From positions 1 through 64,000 of the forward strand of contig NZ_JACLBZ010000010.1 in assembly GCF_019748715.1 (NCBI RefSeq): 64,000 nt of DNA, read 5' to 3'. Positions within the stretch are counted from its first letter, which is position 1. Every line of letters starts with the position of its first letter. The notes beneath the pieces were generated by a model. That model was given only the letters and a program-made list of their open reading frames with translations. It had not been told where the DNA came from and did no database searches. Shown here piece by piece: positions 8,822 through 18,773 of this stretch. The translations under genes were made by a program, and so were the position numbers. The DNA comes from Sporosarcina aquimarina. Lineage in GTDB: Bacteria; Bacillota; Bacilli; Bacillales_A; Planococcaceae.

Positions 8822-9808
8822 ATGGTTCATACATTTCGCTTGGTTTTTAAATTGTGGAGAAAGCATGTTTGGTTTTTGCGTAATGCGTATGACATTGACG
8901 CGATGGAAGTAGGCAAGTATTTTGGCGACACTTTTAATGGAGTCACCCTTACCGTATATCGTAGACCGAATAAACAGGCCCTGTATCTTAGCCTGATTGT
9001 CGATGCACCATTGATGTTAGACAAGGGAGAAATAACTGAGGGTGATCTTCTAGAAATTGAGGGGAGGTTGATGGAGATTCTTACTGTCATGTTTGGAGAT
9101 CAAAAACTGTATCATCAACATCAGTTAATGAGAATTGATTATCGCTTCGATTCTATCATTGAAGAAGCGTCTGTTCGGAAGGCATATGTTGATCTCTATA
9201 ATAAATCGTATCGCAAAAAAGCTAGACGACTAAAGAAATCAGGAAGAATAAATGTTCAGGGATTCTACGAGGAATACGAAACGGGGGTAGAACACAAAAA
9301 TGGTTCAGTAGAAACTGCAGTATATGATAAAATGGCCGAACGGAGAGCTAAAAAAAAGCCAATCAAGGCTTATGAGAAAGATGTTCTTCGTTTTGAAGTA
9401 AGATTAAAAGAAAAATTTATGTCGTATCAAAAAGGGGAATATGAAGTTCCCCGTGAACTCAAAGTCTACTTTTCCAAGGAGAAATACCGACAAATGATGT
9501 ATCAATACATCCTTGGAACTTATTTAACAAAGGATTTCGTACGTTACTCATTGGCAGTGGGTTATGTAGAGAGGAGTCAATTTGGAAAACAGGTGCAGAA
9601 GGCGATCACAAAGTTTCTGAGAACCGTTTCTCGGGGCGACCTTTCAAGTCCGCAAAACTCCATGGCTGCTGCGACATTTAACAGAAGGTTAGCAGAATGC
9701 ACGGAGTTAGGATTCCATCCAATAACTATACCAAATTCATGGAAGCATTTACCTGACTTTCTTGAGAATCCATTGTCAGTATTGGAAAGTATCATTAATA
9801 GCAGCTAA
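8822..9808 (+). CDS. rep: Rolling-circle-type replication initiator-like protein
   Basis: A 328-residue protein. The start at 8822 is preferred over the ATG at 8813, which touches the aaggag ribosome binding site. RIDYRFD (about residues 105-111), AVYDKMAERR and DVLRFEVRLK match the pattern of replication initiation factors and phage gene II/X proteins, in which a conserved Asp strand and a downstream region form the relaxase-like fold. Tandem repeats lie just upstream. A decayed C-terminal copy of the same family is found at 11440-11606. The protein would replicate the excised circular island. The family assignment is from motif pattern and context. Confidence 0.6.
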   Translation: MVHTFRLVFKLWRKHVWFLRNAYDIDAMEVGKYFGDTFNGVTLTVYRRPNKQALYLSLIVDAPLMLDKGEITEGDLLEIEGRLMEILTVMFGDQKLYHQHQLMRIDYRFDSIIEEASVRKAYVDLYNKSYRKKARRLKKSGRINVQGFYEEYETGVEHKNGSVETAVYDKMAERRAKKKPIKAYEKDVLRFEVRLKEKFMSYQKGEYEVPRELKVYFSKEKYRQMMYQYILGTYLTKDFVRYSLAVGYVERSQFGKQVQKAITKFLRTVSRGDLSSPQNSMAAATFNRRLAECTELGFHPITIPNSWKHLPDFLENPLSVLESIINSS

Positions 9809-9931
9809 CAACGAACATAAAGACAGGAATACCTTGTACATTCCGATGTCTGCCCATCGTTCTTCCTTTGCAAGTGATAGTATGTATTACATATGGGCCT
9901 GTTAGCAAATGATAAATGGGAGATGAAGATT

Positions 9932-10678
9932 ATGGGGCATCTAATCGAAAATATGACACCAGAGTATCTGGAGGACGTTATGGTGCGTTTAGCTCATCAT
10001 TCATGTGCGATTGAGGGAAACACTATTACGCTATCAAAAACGGTATCAATTTTACTCAATGGTACTTTACCGGGTAGCGGTAACATCACGAGAAGAGAGT
10101 TTTTTGAGGTCGATAATCATCAACTAGCATTTGAATATGTTATAAGTTCAATATTAAATAATGAACAACTATCATTCTCTATTATAAGGAACATACATGA
10201 AAAACTAACGGATCGCTTGCAATACGATAAGGGGCAATTTAAAAAAGTGGAAAATCACATAAAAGGGGCAGAATTTTCTACTGTTCCTCCGGACCAAGTG
10301 CCACAATTAATGGATAAATTATTAAGGAATTTGTATTATCGTTTAAAAAATGCTACTACGGATGATGATTTATTGAAGGCCATATTAGAAATGTATATTC
10401 AATTCGAAAAAATTCATCCTTTTTCGGATGGAAACGCAAGGGCGGGGAGAATGATCATGAACTACTCCCTGCTAGAGAATGATTTGCCACCCTTAATCAT
10501 AAAAAATCATGAAAAAGATGCATATTTACAAGTTTTGAAGGAGTCACAAATGAAAGAATTTCCGGAAGAAAAAGATATTGAAAATTTTGTTGTGTTTGCA
10601 AAGCCAATTTTAGAAGAAGAAAGAAAAAGAATGTTGTCTTTCTCGAACAAGATCCAAACATATAATAGATATATTTGA
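9932..10678 (+). CDS. Fic-family protein (AMPylase type)
   Basis: A 248-residue Fic protein. The start at 9932 follows gggag at 9 bp spacing. The active-site loop is HPFSDGNARAGR (H162 onward). It matches HxFx(D/E)GNGRxxR except that the second glycine is alanine. An inhibitory helix motif (S/T)xxxE(G/N) is present near the N-terminus (S24-CAI-E28-G29), so it is a class II, self-inhibited Fic. Fic proteins transfer AMP or related groups to target hydroxyls; targets here are unknown. It sits between rep and the hsd operon and could be a stand-alone defence or toxin-type gene. The Gly-to-Ala change may alter nucleotide binding. Confidence 0.85.
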   Translation: MGHLIENMTPEYLEDVMVRLAHHSCAIEGNTITLSKTVSILLNGTLPGSGNITRREFFEVDNHQLAFEYVISSILNNEQLSFSIIRNIHEKLTDRLQYDKGQFKKVENHIKGAEFSTVPPDQVPQLMDKLLRNLYYRLKNATTDDDLLKAILEMYIQFEKIHPFSDGNARAGRMIMNYSLLENDLPPLIIKNHEKDAYLQVLKESQMKEFPEEKDIENFVVFAKPILEEERKRMLSFSNKIQTYNRYI

Positions 10679-11439
10679 ATCAATAATAGAAAAATCATGA
10701 AAAAAAACCAAAGGTCAAGGAAGGTCAGTTTTTGAAGAAGAAAGTCCCTGTACGCCCACAGCCTCAAGGGTTTAAGCGAGTCTGCAACTTTATGATGCAA
10801 TGTACCTATAAGGGATTCCGGGTTTCGTTCTTTAGCTACTTTCTTTAAGGAAAAAGCAGATAAGAAGCCCGGCTTCGGTGAGACACTTATAGAAATATGA
10901 ATTCCTTGGATGGAGGAATTTGCTTCTTTTAGAGGTTGGGCTGTCTGCCAACTGACCGAGTACATGTGCTTCTTAATAAAACCCCTCTTAATGTTGCAAG
11001 GATGGGGACGGTTCGCTTTCAATAAGGGGTTTGTAAGGGCTGATAACTCTTAGTGGTTACATAGCGTTTTCATGTGTAATTTAGGAGTTGTTAGGTGTAT
11101 CATTGCCTTTCTATTGGCTGTTGTTAATCGTGGTGGCTCTTTTGTTTCCAAGAAAACAATGAAAAGAGGGCGTGTTGCCCCGATTAAATTTATACCCCTG
11201 TTTCCGCATTCTGCTTGTCGCGGGATGCTTGTGGGTATCGTATAATTTTGACCATACTCCTGTTGTTCAGGACGGTACCAACGGCCTCCTGTACGTTTTA
11301 GCTATTGCTTACGCACGCAATGCGTCAGGTCTTGCTAGCAATTGATCTTTACCAAAACTATTCGGAAAGCATTTTGGTCATACATTTCTTGGAAACACTT
11401 TCTTGAATTATTTGCAAATCCGTTGGCTTCTTTGGACAG
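10679..11439. other. Gene-free stretch between fic and the rep relic
   Basis: No supportable gene. A minus-strand open frame (10507-11022) overlaps fic and is probably chance. An imperfect inverted repeat (aaaacccctcttaatg near 10978 with caataaggggttt ending near 11032) could be a single-strand origin or terminator. The rest looks like decayed element backbone. Confidence 0.4.
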
Positions 11440-11606
11440 AGACCTTAGTCGCAACTTAAGACTTGACCTTTCCTAAAAATGAAATGAGTCCAGCGACGTT
11501 TGGAAATCGGCTCAAATATTTTGACACAATGAAGATGCATCCAGTTACAATACCTCAATCAAAAATGCATATAGAATCTTTTCTTCCAAATTTATTTGAT
11601 ATATAA
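11440..11606 (+). pseudogene. Relic of a second replication initiator
   Basis: The frame ending at 11606 reads MSPATFGNRLKYFDTMKMHP then VTIPQS. It aligns with the end of the intact initiator (MAAATFNRRLAECTELGFHP, ITIPNS). Upstream the same frame has a stop at 11457-11459 but continues to resemble the initiator (DLTFPKNE against DLSSPQNS). A C-terminal piece therefore remains of a second rep gene. It indicates that another element of the same type was here and was truncated when the hsd cargo arrived. Confidence 0.6.
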
Positions 11607-11688
11607 ATCTGGAAGTTTTTTGTGAAGAAATCTTTAAATGTCCAAAAACTTGTTAACCGTATCGCCCTTCACCAATATATGTAAAACT

Positions 11689-11712
11689 TGCAATCCGGGA
11701 ATTTGCTATACT
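11689..11712 (+). promoter_or_regulatory. Extended -10 promoter of the hsd operon
   Basis: TGCTATACT (TG at 11704-11705, TATACT at 11707-11712) is an extended -10 element about 40 bp before the hsdM start. No good -35 is present at the right spacing, as is common for extended -10 promoters. Confidence 0.45.
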
Positions 11713-11751
11713 TAGTACATAAACAAATTAGCAGCTGAAAAGGAGATATAT

Positions 11752-13761
11752 ATGAATAATTTTCAATCGAAAGTCAGTTTCATTTGGTCAATCGCGGAGT
11801 TATTAAGAGGACCGTTCAAACCAGAAGATTATGGCAAAGTCGTTTTGCCATTAGCTGTACTTCGCCGTTTTGATAGCGTACTTGTTGATACAAAAGAAGC
11901 AGTGCTTGCAAGTCATGAAAAGTTTAAGCACCTTCCTGAAGAATCAAAAGATGAACTGCTGAACCGTGTGGCAGAACAGAAATTGCACAATACGAGTAAT
12001 TTTGACTTCCAAAAGTTGTTAAGTGACTCAGATAACATCGCGGACAACCTTCGCGACTATATTAATGGATTTTCAATCATAGCACGTGACATCATTCAGT
12101 ATTTCGATTTTGACAAACAAATTGAGAAGATGGAGCGAAATGACCTGCTTTATTTAGTCGTTAAAAGATTCAGTGAAATTGACTTGCATCCAAGAGAAGT
12201 TTCCAATACTGAAATGGGCTATATCTTTGAAGAATTGATTCGACGTTTCTCTGAAAACGCTGAAGCAGGGGATCACTACACCCCCCGTGAAGTGGTAAGG
12301 CTGATGGTCAATCTGTTGTTCATGGATGATGAAGACATTTTGACGAAGCAAGGTATCACACAGACGTTATACGACAGCTGTGCGGGTACGGGTGGGATGG
12401 GTTCTGTTGCTCAGGAGTTTTTGAAAGAGTTGAATCCAACTGCAGACCTAGAGTTTTTTGCTCAAGAAATAAACGAAGAATCGTATGCGATCTGTAAAGC
12501 GGACATCTTAATCAAAGGCGAAGAAGCAAAGAACATTCGGTTTGGAAACACACTTTCAAACGATGCTTTCCCGAACATGAAATTTGATTATATGATTACG
12601 AATCCGCCTTACGGGGTGGAATGGAAACCGGCACAAAAGAAAGTAGAAGAGGAATACGAAAATCAAGGATACGATGGTCGATTCGGGGCAGGGCTGCCTA
12701 GAATTAGTGATGGTCAACTTCTGTTCTTACAACACCTTGTTTCAAAAATGAAGCCCATCACTGAAGAAGATGCAAAAGGTTCACGCATCGCAATCATTAT
12801 GAACGGCTCACCACTCTTTACAGGAGATGCAGGTAGTGGAGAAAGTGAGATTCGACGATACTTATTCGAACATGATTTGGTAGAAGGCATTGTTGCGATG
12901 CCCCCTGATCTCTTTTACAACACAGGGATTTCAACTTATGTATGGATCTTAACGAATGCCAAAAAACCTCATAGACAGGGGAAGGTGCAACTCATTAATG
13001 CGGTCGATTTCTGGCATCCGATGAGAAAAAGTATGGGGAGCAAACGGAAAAAGATTTCAGAACAACAAATCAATGAGATTGTTCAATTGTATGGGGATGT
13101 CAAACCTAATGAGAACGTGAAGTGGTTTGACAATGAAGACTTTGGTTTTAATAAAATCGTCGTAGAACGTCCACTGCGATTGAACTTTAAAATAGACGAA
13201 GAGCGACTCACTGAGTTGCACAATCAAACCGCTTTCGCTAACTTAGCAAAGTCACGCAAAAAAGGTGAAGCAGCATTGAAGGAAATTGAAGCAGGCGAAC
13301 AACAACAAAAAGCGATTTTTGAGGCTTTAAAATCGCTGGAAGATAACAAGCTATACAAGAATCGTCAAGAGTTTATAGACCTTCTGAAAAAGAAATTCAA
13401 AGAAACAGGTCTGGCAATACCAGCTACTTTGCTTAAAGCGATTCTAAATGCTTTGTCCGAAAAAGATGAAACAGCCGATGTTTGTACAACTGCAAAAGGC
13501 GAACCTGAACCAGACACCGATTTACGTGATACGGAGAGCGTTCCATTAAAAGAGGATATCTATGACTATTTCCAGCGTGAAGTATTGCCGCACGTACTAG
13601 ATGCATGGATTGACGATTCAAAAACTAAAGTGGGCTATGAAATCCCTTTTACACGTCATTTTTATCAATACACTTCGATCAGAAGCTCTGTGGAAATTAA
13701 AGAAGAGATCCGGTTGTTGGAAGAGAGCATTTTGGAGAAATTGAAGAAGGTGATGGGATGA
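11752..13761 (+). CDS. hsdM: Type I restriction-modification methyltransferase subunit
   Basis: A 669-residue HsdM. An N-terminal helical HsdM_N region (about 5-150) precedes the N6-adenine methyltransferase core. SAM motif I is DSCAGTGGMG (near 208) and catalytic motif IV is NPPYG (near 284). It works with HsdS to methylate adenine in the host recognition site, and with HsdR to restrict unmethylated DNA. The C-terminus is longer than in the shortest HsdM proteins and has charged helices that may contact HsdS. A strong ribosome binding site (aaaaggaga) precedes the ATG. Its stop overlaps the hsdS start by 4 bp. Confidence 0.95.
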   Translation: MNNFQSKVSFIWSIAELLRGPFKPEDYGKVVLPLAVLRRFDSVLVDTKEAVLASHEKFKHLPEESKDELLNRVAEQKLHNTSNFDFQKLLSDSDNIADNLRDYINGFSIIARDIIQYFDFDKQIEKMERNDLLYLVVKRFSEIDLHPREVSNTEMGYIFEELIRRFSENAEAGDHYTPREVVRLMVNLLFMDDEDILTKQGITQTLYDSCAGTGGMGSVAQEFLKELNPTADLEFFAQEINEESYAICKADILIKGEEAKNIRFGNTLSNDAFPNMKFDYMITNPPYGVEWKPAQKKVEEEYENQGYDGRFGAGLPRISDGQLLFLQHLVSKMKPITEEDAKGSRIAIIMNGSPLFTGDAGSGESEIRRYLFEHDLVEGIVAMPPDLFYNTGISTYVWILTNAKKPHRQGKVQLINAVDFWHPMRKSMGSKRKKISEQQINEIVQLYGDVKPNENVKWFDNEDFGFNKIVVERPLRLNFKIDEERLTELHNQTAFANLAKSRKKGEAALKEIEAGEQQQKAIFEALKSLEDNKLYKNRQEFIDLLKKKFKETGLAIPATLLKAILNALSEKDETADVCTTAKGEPEPDTDLRDTESVPLKEDIYDYFQREVLPHVLDAWIDDSKTKVGYEIPFTRHFYQYTSIRSSVEIKEEIRLLEESILEKLKKVMG

Positions 13762-15089
13762 ATGTGTCCGTAGATAAAAAGTGTGGGGAATCTGAAGTTA
13801 GTGTTTCTTGGTTAGGAGGTCTACCCTCAAGTTGGAAAGTGAGTAAGGTAAAATATCAGACAAAAATTAATGAGCGAGTTTTATCAGAAACCACTTCCCC
13901 TGATTTTGAAATGAAATATATTGATATTGGAAGTGTTGATTCAACGGGGAATATTAAAGAAATAGAAACTCTTCGTTTTGAAAATGCACCTAGTCGAGCT
14001 AGAAGAATTATCAGAAGTGGGGATACCTTAGTTTCGACAGTTAGAACCTATCTAAAAGCAATTACCGCAGTAAGAAAGGCCCCGTCAAATCTAATAGCGT
14101 CAACTGGTTTTGCTGTACTAACTCCACGAGAAACAATTGACTCTATCTATTTAGCATATTTAATGCAATCAGCACCATACGTTGACGAAATAGTCAGTCG
14201 TTCTACGGGGGTTAGTTATCCAGCCATAAACGCTAGTGAAATTGGTAACTTGGAATGTATTTTACCATCATTAGACACTCAGAGAGATATTGTGAATTAC
14301 CTAGACGCAAGAAGTTCTGAAATTGACTCCCTAATCACCGACAAAGAAAAGCTCATTGCCTTGCTCGAAGAAAAACTACAATCTGTCATTACCGAAGCTG
14401 TTATAAAAGGATTGAATCCTAGTGTGAAAATGAAGGATTCTGGTGTGGATTGGATTGGTGAGATACCGGAGCATTGGAATGAAAAGAAGATTGCGTGGAT
14501 ATTTGAAATCATTGGAAGTGGGGGAACTCCTTTATCCACAAACTCTTCATATTATGATGGTGATGTAGCGTGGTTGAATACTGGCGACTTAAATGATGGC
14601 TATGTAGGAGCTACTTCAAAAAATGTAACACAATTAGCTTTAAAAGACTATTCGACTTTAAAGAAGTTTCCTTCCAACTCATTGGTAGTAGCAATGTATG
14701 GTGCAACTATTGGAAAGTTAGGTATTACAGAAATAGAAACTACTACAAATCAAGCATGCTGTGTTTTGGCAAAACCAATAGATTCTGATTTGAAGTTTAT
14801 TTTTTATTGGTTCCTTGCAAATCGAAAAGAAATAATAAATCTTTCTTATGGTGGTGGTCAACCAAATATTAGTCAGGGTATTATTAAGTCTTTGAAAATC
14901 TCTTTACCCCCTATGGAAGAACAAGTTGAGATTACAAACTATTTGAACGATAGATATTCAGAAATAACTTCAATCAAGCTAGAATTGAAAGAACAAATCC
15001 AAAAACTCAAAGAATACCGCCAATCGCTCATCTACGAAGCAGTCACAGGAAAAATTGACGTGCGTGAGTATATAGAAAGAAACGAATAA
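13758..15089 (+). CDS. hsdS: Type I restriction-modification specificity subunit
   Basis: A 443-residue HsdS with two target recognition domains. The first runs from about LPSSWKVSKVKYQ, the second from IPEHWNEKKIAW. Each is followed by a conserved helix (LDARSSEIDSLI and LNDRYSEITSIK), giving the usual half-repeat symmetry. These domains set the bipartite DNA target; the sequence does not let me predict it. It overlaps hsdM by 4 bp and precedes hsdR by 13 bp, so it is translationally coupled in one operon. Confidence 0.93.
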   Translation: MNVSVDKKCGESEVSVSWLGGLPSSWKVSKVKYQTKINERVLSETTSPDFEMKYIDIGSVDSTGNIKEIETLRFENAPSRARRIIRSGDTLVSTVRTYLKAITAVRKAPSNLIASTGFAVLTPRETIDSIYLAYLMQSAPYVDEIVSRSTGVSYPAINASEIGNLECILPSLDTQRDIVNYLDARSSEIDSLITDKEKLIALLEEKLQSVITEAVIKGLNPSVKMKDSGVDWIGEIPEHWNEKKIAWIFEIIGSGGTPLSTNSSYYDGDVAWLNTGDLNDGYVGATSKNVTQLALKDYSTLKKFPSNSLVVAMYGATIGKLGITEIETTTNQACCVLAKPIDSDLKFIFYWFLANRKEIINLSYGGGQPNISQGIIKSLKISLPPMEEQVEITNYLNDRYSEITSIKLELKEQIQKLKEYRQSLIYEAVTGKIDVREYIERNE

Positions 15090-15102
15090 GGAGGGGAGTA
15101 CA

Positions 15103-18087
15103 ATGGGTATTGATACGACCGAAAAAGGGTTTGAAGCCAACATTGAAAGCAGCTTAACCATGTCAGGTTTTATCCCAAGAACATTAACAGGACCTGTATC
15201 AGATGCGTTCAAAGAAACAGCGATTGATGTCGATATCTTGTTCCAATTTCTCGAAGCAACGCAGCCTAAAGCCCTTGAGAGGCTAGAAAAGGTCTATAAG
15301 GAGCAGTACAAGGCGAAAATTGTTGAGAGGCTGACGAGAGAGTTAGACAGGCGGGGTGTCATTGATTGTTTACGTCATGACATTAAGGATTATGGTGTAA
15401 CTTTGAAATTGGCATACAACAAACCACCAAGCACCATGAATCAGATGCTTCAAGACTTGTATAGTAAAAATATCTTCACAGTGAGCAGGCAAGTGTATTA
15501 CAGTAAAAAGAACAACAATAGCCTAGATATGGTGCTATTTTTAAATGGTTTGCCGATTGTCGTTATGGAATTGAAAAATCAGCTAACAAGCCAAAACGTT
15601 GAGCACTCGAAAAAGCAATTTATGAATGATCGCGATCCCCGTGAACTCCTTTTTCAATTTAAAAAGCGTGCAGTTGTCTTTTTCGCAGTTGACACGGACG
15701 AAGTGTACATGACGACGCAATTGAATAAAGAAAAGACGTTCTTTCTACCTTTTAATAAAGGCAACGATGGTGGTCGTGGCAATCCAATTGCATACAACGA
15801 CTATCGGACATCTTATCTTTGGAAAGATGTGTTGCAGAAAGACAGCTTGCTCGATATTCTTTTCCGTTTTGTATTCATTAAAAAAGAAGATTTACAAGAC
15901 AGCACAGGTGAAATTGTCGATAAGCGTGAAACGGTCATTTTCCCCCGTTATCACCAATTGGACGTTGTGCGTAAAATTGAAGCGGATGTTGCTGAAAAAG
16001 GTGTGGGTATGAATTACCTCGCCATGCACTCCGCTGGCTCTGGAAAAACGAACAGTATCGCATGGCTGGCACATCGCTTGTCAAAGCTACATAACGAAGC
16101 CAACGAACCGCTGTACACTAGTATTATCGTCATTACAGACCGCCGTGTACTCGACAAACAGCTACAAGATGCCGTTTACCAATTAGAGCACAAAGCAGGG
16201 TTAGTAGAACGGATTGATACCGACTCAGAGCAACTAGCGAAAGCGATTTCTGGTGGAACACGTATCATCATTACGACACTTCAGAAGTTCCCGTTCATCA
16301 TCGACAAAGTAGGAGCATTTGCGAGAGGAACGTATGGCATCATTATTGACGAAGCCCATAGCTCGCAAGGAGGAAAGGCTTCTACGTCATTGACGAACGT
16401 TTTATCCAATAAGACACTCGAAGAAGCACTTGAAGAAGATCGTGTCGCTGAAGAGGCAGTGGAAGATACGGAAGAAAAGATATTAGAGACGATTGCGAAA
16501 AGTGGCAAACAAGATAACATCTCCTACTTTGCTTTCACTGCAACGCCCAAGCAAAAGACAATTGAGCGATTTGGTACATCTGATGAGAGTGGAAAGCCAC
16601 ATCCGTTTCATCTCTATTCAATGAGGCAAGCCATTGAAGAAGGGTTCATTCTTGATGTACTCAATAACTATACAACGTACCAAACATTTTACAAAGTAGC
16701 AAAAAGTATAGAAGACGACCCCGAATTCGCCAAGAGTAAGGCGACGAAAGAGATTGCGAGGTTTGTTTCCCTACATCCACACAACATCTCTCAAAAAACG
16801 GAAATCATCATAGAACATTATAGACAAGTGACTAGACACAAGATAGGTGGTCGTGCCAAGGCAATGGTTGTCACTTCCAGCCGACTGCATGCCGTTCGCT
16901 ATAAACAGGCCTTTGACCGCTATATCATGGCAAAAGGCTACACCGACTTGAATACACTCGTTGCGTTTTCGGGAATGGTTGAAGATGGGGGTCTATCGTT
17001 TACGGAGCCTGAGTTGAATCAGTTCGGTGAAAAGGAATTACCTGAAAAGTTCCATTCAGACGAGTACCAAGTGTTGATTGTAGCTGAAAAATACCAAACA
17101 GGATTCGACGAGCCATTGCTGCATACGATGTACGTAGACAAGCCACTCTCTGGTATAAAAGCCGTTCAAACCTTGTCTAGGCTGAACAGAACGACAAGAG
17201 GAAAGAACGACACGTTTGTTTTAGACTTTGTGAATGATGCAGAAGACATTCAAGCCGCATTTCAGAATTACTATGAGACGACGGGAATTGAAAGCGTAAC
17301 AGATCCGAACCTTTTGTATGACTTGCAAAACGAGTTGGATGGCTGTCAGGTATATAACGGTGAAGAAATCAACCAAGTATGTGAGCTAGAATTCAGTGGC
17401 AAAAAGAAGTCCGACAAAGCACAAGAAAAGCTCAATGCAATTCTCGATCATGCAGTTGACCGCTTCAACAAAGAACTGACGGATGAAGTGAAAGAAGACT
17501 TTAAAGGTGCAGCGACCAAGTTCATCCGAACGTATTCTTTCGTGTTACAAATCGGTCCATTTGCCGACATTGATTTGCATAAGCTGTACGTCTACTTGAA
17601 TTACTTGCTTAAGAAACTTCCGCGAACAGAAGGTTCTCGCATCTACTTAGCGGATGATGTTGCACTCGAATACTATCGCAATGAAAAAGTATTTGAAGGC
17701 AGCATCTCACTGGAAGTACAAGGTGGGGCAGAACTACCACCTGTTTCACATGGAAAAGGGAGCAAGCCTGAAGAAGAAACCGAGAAATTATCGTCCATCA
17801 TCGACAGACTGAACGAACGATTCGGCACAGAATTCACAGAAACTGACCTTCTTAACAAAGAACAACTCGCACTAGACATGATCCATAATGAAGAGTTGGT
17901 ACAAAAAGCACAAAACAACACCAAGGAGAATTTCAAGTTCTCGTATGAGAAGGTATTTATGGACTTCGTTATTTCAAGATACTCGAAGAATGAAGATTTC
18001 TTCATGAAAATACTGGAGAACCCGGATTTGAAAGAGTATATTATGACGGATATGTTTGAAGAGGTTTACGAGGGATTGAGACAGTGA
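15103..18087 (+). CDS. hsdR: Type I restriction endonuclease subunit
   Basis: A 994-residue HsdR. The N-terminal PD-(D/E)XK nuclease has LDMVLFLNGLPIVVMELKNQ (Asp near 143, ELK near 157-159). The superfamily 2 translocase follows, with Walker A HSAGSGKT (near 308), DEAH in IIDEAHSS (near 415), and motif III FTATP. A C-terminal helical domain probably binds the methylase. It translocates DNA and cuts at a distance from unmethylated sites. The ribosome binding site aaggagggg is excellent. All motor and nuclease motifs are present, so the system looks complete. Confidence 0.95.
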   Translation: MGIDTTEKGFEANIESSLTMSGFIPRTLTGPVSDAFKETAIDVDILFQFLEATQPKALERLEKVYKEQYKAKIVERLTRELDRRGVIDCLRHDIKDYGVTLKLAYNKPPSTMNQMLQDLYSKNIFTVSRQVYYSKKNNNSLDMVLFLNGLPIVVMELKNQLTSQNVEHSKKQFMNDRDPRELLFQFKKRAVVFFAVDTDEVYMTTQLNKEKTFFLPFNKGNDGGRGNPIAYNDYRTSYLWKDVLQKDSLLDILFRFVFIKKEDLQDSTGEIVDKRETVIFPRYHQLDVVRKIEADVAEKGVGMNYLAMHSAGSGKTNSIAWLAHRLSKLHNEANEPLYTSIIVITDRRVLDKQLQDAVYQLEHKAGLVERIDTDSEQLAKAISGGTRIIITTLQKFPFIIDKVGAFARGTYGIIIDEAHSSQGGKASTSLTNVLSNKTLEEALEEDRVAEEAVEDTEEKILETIAKSGKQDNISYFAFTATPKQKTIERFGTSDESGKPHPFHLYSMRQAIEEGFILDVLNNYTTYQTFYKVAKSIEDDPEFAKSKATKEIARFVSLHPHNISQKTEIIIEHYRQVTRHKIGGRAKAMVVTSSRLHAVRYKQAFDRYIMAKGYTDLNTLVAFSGMVEDGGLSFTEPELNQFGEKELPEKFHSDEYQVLIVAEKYQTGFDEPLLHTMYVDKPLSGIKAVQTLSRLNRTTRGKNDTFVLDFVNDAEDIQAAFQNYYETTGIESVTDPNLLYDLQNELDGCQVYNGEEINQVCELEFSGKKKSDKAQEKLNAILDHAVDRFNKELTDEVKEDFKGAATKFIRTYSFVLQIGPFADIDLHKLYVYLNYLLKKLPRTEGSRIYLADDVALEYYRNEKVFEGSISLEVQGGAELPPVSHGKGSKPEEETEKLSSIIDRLNERFGTEFTETDLLNKEQLALDMIHNEELVQKAQNNTKENFKFSYEKVFMDFVISRYSKNEDFFMKILENPDLKEYIMTDMFEEVYEGLRQ

Positions 18088-18160
18088 TTCATTTCCCTTG
18101 ATATTGTCGAATTTTATAGGTCTTGAAAGAAATTGAAGAGAAATGGAGAGTAAATGGATT

Positions 18161-18498
18161 ATGCTGGCTATGCCAAAGGAAGTGTTGCCTAATTTGATAT
18201 CTCTAAAGGGTACGATAAGTGGAAAATCCTTATTTCCGGAGCCGTAAAGGGACGAATCAAGCGATTAGTCGGGTCCAGGCTTGGACAATAATTAGTGATG
18301 CAGCGAAAGAGTTAGGCCTTGAAAACATCGGAACGCATTCCCTTCGAAAGACGTTTGGTTATCATCAGATCAAACGAGGAACGAATATTACGCTCTTAAT
18401 GAAGATGTTTAACCATAGTTCCGAAAGTGTTACGTTACGGTATAAAGGCATCCACACAGGACGATATGGATGCAGCTGTTCAGGCCCTGGATCTTTAA
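18161..18498 (+). pseudogene. C-terminal relic of a tyrosine recombinase
   Basis: Three frames must be joined. One reads EVLPNLISLKGTISGKSLF, the next SRKGTNQAISRVQAW, THSLRKTFGYH, FNHSSESVTLRY, and the last DDMDAAVQALDL ending at 18498. The pieces carry the HxxR box and the region before the nucleophile tyrosine. The N-terminal half is missing and there are two frameshifts. It lies right behind hsdR and may be the remains of the recombinase that brought the hsd operon or shuffled hsdS. Confidence 0.65.
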
Positions 18499-18599
18499 CT
18501 ACTAAAGGTTCTAAGAACTAATGTTATGTAACCTAGTGTGCATGGCGGATGCAATGTCGTTTGCAATCGAATCGCTGTTTTGAGGATGGAGATGAGAAT

Positions 18600-18773
18600 A
18601 TGTTTGAAATTATGGTGAAACTTAAAAAGGGTTGGATGGATTTATCTGGGGTATCAGATCTAGAGTTGTTTGAAGCATTATCTGACTGGTCGAGCGGAAA
18701 AAAAGAAATTATTAAAATCAAAAGTTTTTTGTTTAACTCTGAAGATATTGTGAGCATTACAGTCAGCAGATAA
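18600..18773 (+). CDS. Small hypothetical protein
   Basis: A 57-residue protein beginning MFEIMVKLKKGWMDLSGVSD. The start at 18600 is chosen because ggatggagatgag lies just before it. It is acidic/amphipathic, has no recognised domain and no membrane segment. It follows the recombinase relic and precedes an IS-end-like inverted repeat, so it may be a small accessory gene of the island. Confidence 0.4.
   Translation: MFEIMVKLKKGWMDLSGVSDLELFEALSDWSSGKKEIIKIKSFLFNSEDIVSITVSR

Noticed and set aside
10507..11022. Minus-strand 171-codon frame with hydrophobic end
   Set aside because: It overlaps fic on the opposite strand, has no ribosome binding site and reads as low-complexity chance sequence.
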